Shown one piece after another: positions 63,601-64,000 of a stretch of DNA of 64,000 nt. The DNA is taken from the NCBI GenBank assembly GCA_934045075.1, contig OW203734.1:10861516-10925515 (forward strand), in the 5' to 3' direction. Below the pieces are notes generated by a model. That model was not told where the DNA came from. It did no database searches and worked only from the letters and a program-made list of their open reading frames with translations. The DNA comes from Yponomeuta sedellus. Lineage: Eukaryota; Arthropoda; Insecta; Lepidoptera; Yponomeutidae. Within the stretch, counting starts at the first letter, position 1. Each line of letters opens with the position of its first letter. Made by a program: the position numbers and the translations under genes.

Positions 63601-63996
63601 GTTAAGCTATGTCAGAGGCCTTATGGACGGCTTGATAACAACTGGCTCACTGTCTTACAATCCTCCACCAAACCGGACTTGGCCTTCGTGGTGGTTGGTA
63701 ACCTTCCTGCGATGCGTGAGGAGACCCGTGCCCCAGCAGTAGGGACATACAAGGGTCGATATCGATACCATTAGAATGCGATTGGTTACTAGACTACCGT
63801 TAGTGTGAATGACACGACCATTACCGGTTTAATGTGACTCTATGTAGTCAACAACTACCTATGTATTGTAAAAACTCGCCGACCTCGTGTTTTTTCATTT
63901 GTACACATCGCCTTTTTTTGTAATTCCATGTTTGTGACGTCCTTGCCTGGTTACCAGAGCAAATTGTATACTGGTTGGGACCAGCCCTTCTATAAG
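21525..63996 (+). CDS. Crag: Crag/DENND4 orthologue, DENN-domain Rab exchange factor (whole locus, 3' end outside window)
   Basis: Twenty-six coding exons plus one provisional exon sum to about 1,330 codons in the window. The N-terminus ([15 protein letters not shown], then [11 protein letters not shown] and [11 protein letters not shown]) is the MABP-like region of DENND4 proteins. Exons 5-14 carry the tripartite DENN module, with [32 protein letters not shown] and [19 protein letters not shown]. Exons 15-17 encode the PPR-like helices. Drosophila Crag is a calmodulin-binding exchange factor for Rab10 and Rab11 acting in polarised secretion; DENND4 proteins activate Rab10 in mammals. Phases are consistent from exon 1 through exon 25. 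The exon 25/26 join has a frame conflict. Introns range from about 0.1 to 11.8 kb and are full of repeats. Confidence 0.93.
23255..23432 (+). pseudogene. RTE LINE 3'-end fragment
   Basis: It encodes [18 protein letters not shown] and [10 protein letters not shown] in one open stretch, the last block of RTE-clade LINE proteins, on the plus strand. It is truncated on both sides. Confidence 0.7.
23465..23745 (+). repeat. tRNA-derived SINE (family C)
   Basis: It starts GAGTGGCGGTAGCCTAGGG (A box) and has GGTTCGATTCCCAG (B box) at about 23519-23532. A body follows that includes a CCAATCCGCAGTGGG segment typical of lepidopteran SINE/LINE tails. It ends in an A-rich region. Confidence 0.65.
24307..24474 (-). 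pseudogene. Orphan THAP zinc-finger exon, antisense in Crag intron 1
   Basis: On the minus strand an acceptor-like TATCATTAG is followed by 56 open codons starting CIVRECKN and ending at a donor-like GAT/GTAAGT. The frame has the THAP order: C-x4-C near the start, then [17 protein letters not shown] and FREDHFD. In functional THAP domains the third ligand is a cysteine (FCEDHF-type); here it is arginine, so zinc binding should be lost. THAP domains bind DNA and occur in P-element-type transposases as well as host regulators. No companion exon was found, so a fossil transposase exon is likeliest. Confidence 0.55.
24873..25187. repeat. MITE-like element with 24-bp inverted ends
   Basis: GGTCTGAGTGCTTAGTGCGA at the left is inverted at about 25164-25187. 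The interior is non-coding. It abuts the 3' end of the jockey-type LINE. I found no convincing target duplication. Confidence 0.65.
25201..26850 (-). pseudogene. Jockey-type ORF2: reverse transcriptase
   Basis: Pieces at 26288-25839 carry the RT motifs [18 protein letters not shown] and the [20 protein letters not shown] block. Pieces at 26011-25592 carry the region after the catalytic box ([14 protein letters not shown]). 25539-25201 is the conserved C-terminus ([17 protein letters not shown]). The FADD-type catalytic box is not readable; the sequence changes frame in that area. Confidence 0.78.
27017..27493 (-). pseudogene. Jockey-type ORF2: AP-like endonuclease
   Basis: The ATG at 27493 starts [14 protein letters not shown], the first endonuclease motif; SEAHA (catalytic glutamate), SAAYCPP and GGDFNAKN follow. 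The frame is lost just after the GGDFNAKN motif at about 27070. The enzyme nicks target DNA to prime reverse transcription. Confidence 0.8.
27459..28343 (-). pseudogene. Jockey-type ORF1: gag-like protein with CCHC knuckles
   Basis: It is open for 294 codons. The C-terminal half has a pre-C2HC type domain ([13 protein letters not shown]) and zinc knuckles [14 protein letters not shown] and [13 protein letters not shown]. About residues 85-120 are foreign: a small retroposon with (AAGTA)n at 28004-28030 is inserted in frame, so the ORF is open only by chance across it. It overlaps ORF2 by about 35 bp. Confidence 0.78.
29813..29935 (+). repeat. Repeat shared with Crag intron 26
   Basis: About 120 bp (ATATCGGAACTAATATGACA to the TAACAGACTATAC end) recur nearly identically at 63114-63246. 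Neither copy has an obvious tail or terminal inverted repeat. Confidence 0.75.
30255..30545 (+). repeat. 3' end of the CR1/jockey-like LINE family of 6180-8420
   Basis: It contains the last codons (CCAAAAGGACTTCTATAACA...GTCTGGAATGA) and the 3' UTR (AAGACTAAGTTTGGAGT, TTGTAACGTTCATGAAGCCG) of the LINE seen at 8155-8420, 5'-truncated. Confidence 0.75.
30814..31200 (+). repeat. Hairpin plus Helitron-like interspersed repeat
   Basis: An inverted pair (30814-30832 and 30841-30860, TCAGGACTTTGAATTTTATT and a near-complement) is followed by GACTGACTGACTCACTCATC and the CCCAAGCCGTTGGACCTAGG segment, ending GTCGCGGGCAAAAGCTAGTT. This wording is common in insect genomes; the GC-rich hairpin with a CTAGT-type end resembles a Helitron 3' terminus. 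The class is uncertain. Confidence 0.45.
33090..33405 (+). repeat. Third copy of the LINE 3' end, diverged
   Basis: It ends with a decayed C-terminus (AAGAGCTACTATTTAGATGTC) and the family 3' UTR (ACACCTAGTTTTACTTGTAA...ACTAAGACTCAGTGTCTGTG). It lies less than 100 bp upstream of Crag exon 2. Confidence 0.65.
33501..33665 (+). CDS. Crag: Crag exon 2
   Basis: Acceptor TTCTTCCAG; donor GTAAGT at 33666; phase 1 to phase 1. It encodes [18 protein letters not shown] and a [17 protein letters not shown] motif of the MABP-like N-terminal region. Confidence 0.93.
33666..36607 (+). other. Crag: Crag introns 2 and 3
   Basis: Outside exon 3, AT-rich intron. A small hairpin lies at 33861-33904 (GACCTTGAAAATAACAAT and its near-complement). 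Nothing else is recognisable. Confidence 0.5.
35389..35628 (+). CDS. Crag: Crag exon 3
   Basis: Acceptor CATCCCACAG; donor GTAATG at 35629; phase 1 to phase 1, 240 bp. It encodes [36 protein letters not shown] and [18 protein letters not shown], well-conserved DENND4 sequence. Confidence 0.94.
36608..36695 (+). CDS. Crag: Crag exon 4
   Basis: Acceptor CACATTACAG; donor GTAAGT at 36696; ends phase 2. It encodes [20 protein letters not shown]. Confidence 0.93.
37327..37370. repeat. Perfect hairpin in Crag intron 4
   Basis: Arms CTTTAATGTCTGATTCG (37327-37343) and its exact complement (37354-37370), with a 10-bp loop. No neighbouring gene signal. Confidence 0.7.
37640..37840 (+). repeat. tRNA-like SINE (family B), foldback form
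   Basis: A reverse-oriented tail (AATGCACTAACCCGTGCTAA to TAGAGGCTAAAAA) is joined to a plus-strand unit with body, A box (GTTGCTCAGTTGG), B box (GGTTCGAATCCCGG) and tail (TTTTTAGCCTCTAAATAGG). The tail parts are inverted relative to one another, as in the other foldback copies. Confidence 0.75.
37996..38155 (+). CDS. Crag: Crag exon 5
   Basis: Acceptor TTCCCAG; donor GTGACT at 38156; phase 2 to 0. It encodes the start of the DENN module with [18 protein letters not shown] and [14 protein letters not shown]. Confidence 0.94.
38370..38705 (-). repeat. SINE-like repeat family A in Crag intron 5
   Basis: Minus-strand copy of the repeat at 4105-4475: tail complement GATATCAACCCTTGTATGTC at the left and head complement AATCACTCGGTTCC at the right, ending about 30 bp before the exon 6 acceptor. 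Confidence 0.7.
38731..38922 (+). CDS. Crag: Crag exon 6
   Basis: Acceptor TTTCCCCACAG; donor GTGAGT at 38923; 64 codons in phase 0. It encodes [19 protein letters not shown] and [18 protein letters not shown] of the DENN core. Confidence 0.94.
38938..39515 (+). repeat. Degenerate short tandem repeats and LINE tail in intron 6
   Basis: 38940-39250 holds diverged repeats around GAGTCGGCCTGCGGCGCTAG and GTGACTTGAATGAGAG words. 39415-39515 is a fourth copy of the LINE 3' UTR (GAAATGGACACCTAGTTTGA) ending in a (TTTCA)n tail directly before exon 7. Confidence 0.6.
39544..39645 (+). CDS. Crag: Crag exon 7
   Basis: Acceptor TTATTCGCAG; donor GTATTT at 39646; 34 codons in phase 0. It encodes [20 protein letters not shown] of the DENN core. 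Confidence 0.93.
40316..40488 (+). CDS. Crag: Crag exon 8
   Basis: Acceptor CTCCCCAG; donor GTATGA at 40489; ends phase 2. It encodes [18 protein letters not shown] and [15 protein letters not shown]. Intron 7 upstream (39646-40315) shows no recognisable feature. Confidence 0.94.
41077..41168 (+). CDS. Crag: Crag exon 9
   Basis: Acceptor TGTTCGTAG; donor GTAAGA at 41169; ends phase 1. It encodes [20 protein letters not shown] and CPYIPLCPL, the most conserved DENN block. Confidence 0.94.
41794..41915 (+). CDS. Crag: Crag exon 10
   Basis: Acceptor AAATTTTCAG; donor GTAAGT at 41916; ends phase 0. It encodes [20 protein letters not shown] and [17 protein letters not shown]. Confidence 0.95.
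42724..42924 (+). CDS. Crag: Crag exon 11
   Basis: Acceptor TTTTATCCAG; donor GTCAGT at 42925; 67 codons in phase 0. It encodes [18 protein letters not shown] and a glycine/serine linker before RDFQRRKKE. Introns on both sides (from 41916 and to 43430) contain no other gene. Confidence 0.92.
43431..43595 (+). CDS. Crag: Crag exon 12
   Basis: Acceptor TTTTTTTCAG; donor GTGAAT at 43596; 55 codons in phase 0. It encodes [20 protein letters not shown] and [12 protein letters not shown] (dDENN region). Confidence 0.94.
44115..44830 (-). repeat. Nested repeats in Crag intron 12
   Basis: A family A copy (44115-44415), a second partial copy (44419-44515), an RTE LINE 3' end plus a common lepidopteran repeat (44521-44762, with TAGTCGCCTTTTACGACACC) and a family A head fragment (44763-44829) follow each other on the minus strand. 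The last ends about 35 bp before the exon 13 acceptor. The order suggests the RTE piece inserted into the SINE-like repeat. Confidence 0.65.
44866..45088 (+). CDS. Crag: Crag exon 13 (parent of the downstream array)
   Basis: Acceptor GTCCCGTCGCAG ends at 44865; donor GTGAGC at 45089; 223 bp, phase 0 to 1. It encodes [20 protein letters not shown], a [11 protein letters not shown] segment and the tail [17 protein letters not shown], which matches the DENND4 end of the dDENN region. The exon is much richer in GC than its surroundings. Its 3' half plus about 80 bp of intron is the unit amplified downstream. Confidence 0.93.
45757..45899. repeat. Inverted-repeat element inside array unit 5
   Basis: Arms AGTACGATGACGCGAGTCGC (45757 on) and its near-complement (45873-45899) enclose about 90 bp. 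Truncated left-arm remnants (GTAGTACCATG...GAGTCACGCG) occur in later array units near 46070, 46550, 46880 and 47620. Confidence 0.7.
47207..47460. mobile_element. 254-bp MITE with about 38-bp inverted ends inside the array
   Basis: It begins CGCACCCTCAGAACGAAAG and ends with the inverted copy, flanked by AGAA on both sides (47203-47206 and 47461-47464). A second, inner inverted pair (AAAAAGGTATGC/GCATACCTTTTT) makes the whole interior palindromic. No coding. Confidence 0.8.
48549..48753 (+). CDS. Crag: Crag exon 14
   Basis: To keep the exon 13 phase the acceptor must be the AG at 48547-48548 (CATAGAG), not the TAG two bases earlier. It encodes [19 protein letters not shown] and [19 protein letters not shown]; donor GTAAGT at 48754, phase 2. 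The exon's own phase, not the array copies, matches exon 13. Confidence 0.88.
49179..49365 (+). CDS. Crag: Crag exon 15
   Basis: Acceptor CTCTCACAG; donor GTATAG at 49366 (weak); ends phase 0. It encodes [19 protein letters not shown] and a helical segment [18 protein letters not shown], in the PPR-like region. Intron 14 upstream (48754-49178) shows nothing else. Confidence 0.93.
49400..49640 (+). repeat. Two decayed copies of the exon-15 tail
   Basis: Copy 1 (about 49411-49482) repeats CACCATCTGCTGGAGCGAGC...CATGTGCCTTGTCACGTG and the donor GTATAGTGGGCTTTACAGG. Copy 2 (about 49530-49640) repeats the same order with more changes and no donor. The spacing is about 120-140 bp. Confidence 0.8.
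50460..50535 (+). repeat. (TTCTA)n tract forming the exon-16 acceptor region
   Basis: TTTTTCTATTCTATTC repeats run to within about ten bases of the exon 16 acceptor (TTGATCAG, ends 50535). The AATAAATG just upstream suggests this is the tail of a plus-strand retroposon that now supplies the polypyrimidine tract. Confidence 0.65.
50536..50702 (+). CDS. Crag: Crag exon 16
   Basis: Acceptor AG at 50534-50535; donor GTGAGT at 50703; phase 0 to 2. It encodes [20 protein letters not shown] and a PPR-like repeat [20 protein letters not shown]. Confidence 0.94.
50738..50870 (+). repeat. Decayed copy of exon 16
   Basis: It repeats CACTCGCTGGCTGTGCAGCT through GCGCTCAACTATGGCTGCTG and CTCAGTAGCCTCAGGATATG, in exon order with small deletions. 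The donor is lost. Confidence 0.85.
51082..51248. mobile_element. Foldback element with 13-bp target duplication
   Basis: Flanks are TAAACCATTTGTA at 51069-51081 and 51249-51261. The interior is a near-perfect inverted repeat: the 51081-51130 arm (TTTATGCTCGTTTATTACAT and on) and the 51160-51209 arm, around a loop of about 30 bp, followed by about 40 bp of unpaired sequence. Confidence 0.85.
51605..51870 (-). pseudogene. RTE LINE 3'-end fragment
   Basis: The minus strand encodes the same RTE C-terminal block ([16 protein letters not shown]) as at 3305. It begins with the 3' tail sequence CTGCGGGACATAGCTCTCCC on the plus strand and ends about 40 bp before exon 17. Confidence 0.7.
51911..52032 (+). 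CDS. Crag: Crag exon 17
   Basis: Acceptor AAATTCCAG; donor GTAAGT at 52033; phase 2 to 1. It encodes [20 protein letters not shown], a conserved DENND4 block, and an arginine-rich end. Confidence 0.92.
52033..54345 (+). other. Crag: Crag intron 17
   Basis: It holds a family B tRNA-like SINE at about 52060-52340 (plus strand; module at about 52204-52290; tail ends GATAGGTTTTTAAAA). The rest is AT-rich with no supported gene. Confidence 0.6.
54346..54459 (+). CDS. Crag: Crag exon 18
   Basis: Acceptor TTGTCCTCAG; donor GTAAGT at 54460; phase 1 to 1. It encodes an alanine/serine-rich linker ([19 protein letters not shown]). Confidence 0.88.
54892..55035 (+). CDS. Crag: Crag exon 19 (parent of downstream copies)
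   Basis: Acceptor ACCCCCTCAG; donor GTACGT at 55036; 144 bp, phase 1 to 1. It encodes [20 protein letters not shown] and [15 protein letters not shown]. Intron 18 upstream shows nothing else. Confidence 0.88.
55112..55254 (+). pseudogene. Crag: Near-complete second copy of exon 19 with both splice sites
   Basis: Acceptor TACCCCTACAG and donor GTACGT enclose 143 bp about 85 percent like exon 19 by eye, open throughout ([38 protein letters not shown]). It is one base shorter than exon 19, so using it alone or with exon 19 would shift the downstream frame. It could be a decayed duplicate or a rare alternative exon. Confidence 0.7.
55310..55800 (+). repeat. Three further decayed copies of the exon-19 tail
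   Basis: Fragments ending at GT positions 55424, 55573 and 55780 repeat GACGCGCGCCCCATGGCGC, ATACTCATCTCCG and the intron start GTACG...CTTCATTGCATTC. Successive copies are shorter and more diverged. Confidence 0.8.
56078..56254 (-). repeat. tRNA-like SINE (family B) in Crag intron 19
   Basis: A single minus-strand unit (tail, tRNA-like module, part of the body) between 13-bp duplications AAATATAATTTTA at 56065-56077 and 56255-56267. The insertion ends about 25 bp before exon 20, just upstream of the acceptor tract. Confidence 0.88.
56280..56383 (+). CDS. Crag: Crag exon 20
   Basis: Acceptor TTTATCCCCAG; donor GTAATG at 56384; phase 1 to 0. It encodes [20 protein letters not shown] and [14 protein letters not shown]. 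Confidence 0.87.
56581..56695 (+). CDS. Crag: Crag exon 21
   Basis: Acceptor TTTTCCCGCAG; donor GTGAGT at 56696; phase 0 to 1. It encodes [20 protein letters not shown] and [10 protein letters not shown], with serine sites typical of the regulated C-terminal half. Confidence 0.88.
56752..56942. repeat. Foldback pair of tRNA-like SINEs (family B) with 12-bp duplication
   Basis: A minus-strand tail and half tRNA-like module meet a plus-strand half module and tail near 56872-56880, giving an almost perfect hairpin. TTATTCTTTATT flanks it at 56740-56751 and 56943-56954. Confidence 0.85.
57405..57507 (+). CDS. Crag: Crag exon 22
   Basis: Acceptor TAATTTTGCAG; donor GTAAGT at 57508; phase 1 to 2. 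It encodes [20 protein letters not shown] and an acidic stretch. Intron 21 after the SINE has only short (TCTCTTACCATGCCTTCTG)n duplications at about 57177-57225; intron 22 shows nothing. Confidence 0.85.
57990..58187 (+). CDS. Crag: Crag exon 23 (parent of downstream copies)
   Basis: Acceptor GATTTCCCCAG; donor GTAAAC at 58188; phase 2 to 2. It encodes [20 protein letters not shown], a proline/alanine run and [18 protein letters not shown]. The RRSNS site resembles a basophilic-kinase/14-3-3 motif. GC content is far above the surroundings. Confidence 0.9.
58188..58765 (+). repeat. Tandem array of four decayed exon-23 tails with donors
   Basis: The unit, about 140 bp, is the exon tail (CTGTTCCATCGCCGCAGCAA to CTGCGCACGACGG) plus the intron start (GTAAACGGCTTCCTTTGTTA). 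GT positions are 58334, 58473 (GTCAAC), 58609 and 58749 after the parental 58188. All four keep GT. Confidence 0.9.
58766..60284 (+). other. Crag: Rest of Crag intron 23
   Basis: About 59285-59360 is a diverged copy of the 60230-60305 region around the exon 24 acceptor (GAAACGCATGACCTCGA, then GAGACAGGGGAATCAG). The rest is unremarkable apart from the SINE at 59980. Confidence 0.6.
59980..60136. repeat. Foldback pair of tRNA-like SINEs (family B), 10-bp duplication
   Basis: A short reversed tail/module piece (TATTTAGAGGCTAAAAATTC, then GCGACCTCTGGCTATCCGTG) is joined to a plus-strand module half and full tail. AGTAGATAAA flanks it at 59970-59979 and 60137-60146. Confidence 0.82.
60285..60371 (+). 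CDS. Crag: Crag exon 24
   Basis: Acceptor TCTGTGACAG; donor GTGAGT at 60372; phase 2 to 2. It encodes [18 protein letters not shown], a conserved DENND4 motif. Confidence 0.88.
60372..61822 (+). other. Crag: Crag intron 24
   Basis: Two overlapping open stretches at 61360-61822 have no recognisable protein character. No repeat or gene is identified. Confidence 0.5.
61823..61906 (+). CDS. Crag: Crag exon 25
   Basis: Acceptor TTGTTCATCTAG; donor GTAAGT at 61907; phase 2 to 2. It encodes [16 protein letters not shown], strongly conserved in the family. Confidence 0.88.
61907..62748 (+). other. Crag: Crag intron 25 with repeats
   Basis: 62015-62150 is a partial minus-strand family A repeat; 62265-62412 is a plus-strand RTE LINE 3' end (CGACTCGGCAAACGTAGTGT to GGCTATGTCCAGCAGTGGAC). 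A TTTTATCCCATTATCG hairpin follows the first. Nothing else is identified. Confidence 0.6.
62749..63028 (+). CDS. Crag: Crag exon 26 (frame conflict at its 5' end)
   Basis: Acceptor TTACTTCTAG; donor GTGAGC at 63029. The frame from 62776 encodes the conserved [20 protein letters not shown] and [20 protein letters not shown]. Phase 2 from exon 25 would instead read a frame that starts plausibly (VPFLKQPPQ) but meets TAG at about 62812. Either one base is missing or two are extra near 62760-62790, or another small exon or alternative site is used. Confidence 0.75.
63107..63250 (+). repeat. Second copy of the intron-1 repeat
   Basis: Nearly identical to 29813-29935, with a 12-bp insertion repeating CGGCGAAAA-type sequence around 63177-63193. 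Confidence 0.75.
63434..63770 (+). repeat. SINE-like repeat family A, near-complete plus copy
   Basis: Head GCTCGTGGCCTAGCCGAACC (A-box-like), body and tail GGGTCGATATCGATA are all present. This is the best copy in the window for defining the family. Confidence 0.7.
63958..63996 (+). CDS. Crag: Provisional Crag exon 27
   Basis: Acceptor CTGGTTACCAG and a donor-like GTAA at the window edge enclose 13 open codons ([13 protein letters not shown]). The reading looks like coding sequence, but the phase (0) does not match the phase 1 end of exon 26 in its conserved frame, so an exon may be missing between them. Confidence 0.5.
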
Positions 63997-64000
63997 GTAA

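Overview
The window is nuclear DNA of a moth or butterfly (Lepidoptera). Genes are split by GT-AG introns, intergenic and intronic DNA is AT-rich, and repeats recur at many loci: RTE, jockey and CR1-like LINE remnants, tRNA-like SINEs, mariner, hAT-like and foldback elements. There are no operons, ribosome binding sites or CRISPR arrays. All calls come from reading the sequence; no database search was run.

Layout. 1-8.4 kb is a repeat nest. It holds the open 5' part of a Tc1/IS630-type transposase running off the left edge, a dead mariner (2313-6105) split by a 2.5-kb element with its own terminal inverted repeats, and a LINE reverse transcriptase split by a foldback cluster of tRNA-like repeats with a 12-bp target duplication. 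8.6-8.9 kb is an unidentified broken reading frame. 8972-10153 (-) is OXA1L, the mitochondrial inner-membrane insertase, in one exon. 10.6-15.4 kb is a Gypsy/Ty3-type LTR retrotransposon on the minus strand with similar LTRs but a broken pol. 16.5-17.8 kb is a hAT-like element with a perfect 8-bp target duplication and a LINE fragment inside. 18061-20445 (+) is UTP15 in four exons.

From 21.5 kb to the right edge lies one large gene on the plus strand, the lepidopteran orthologue of Crag/DENND4, a Rab guanine-nucleotide exchange factor. I could place 26 coding exons plus a provisional 27th. They cover the N-terminal MABP-like region, the tripartite DENN module, the PPR-like helical region and much of the low-complexity C-terminal half; the 3' end lies outside the window. 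Intron 1 (11.8 kb) holds a minus-strand jockey-type LINE, an antisense THAP-domain exon lacking one zinc ligand, and several MITE-like repeats.

The most unusual feature is inside Crag. At least five exons (13, 15, 16, 19, 23) are followed in the next intron by one to fourteen decayed copies of the exon's own 3' part, nearly all including the GT splice donor. Behind exon 13 this forms a 3.3-kb array of about 14 units. Exon 19 has an almost complete second copy with both splice sites, and the acceptor of exon 24 has a decayed copy about 1 kb upstream. A second notable theme is foldback pairs of one tRNA-like SINE family, several of them inserted as a unit between 10-13 bp direct repeats.
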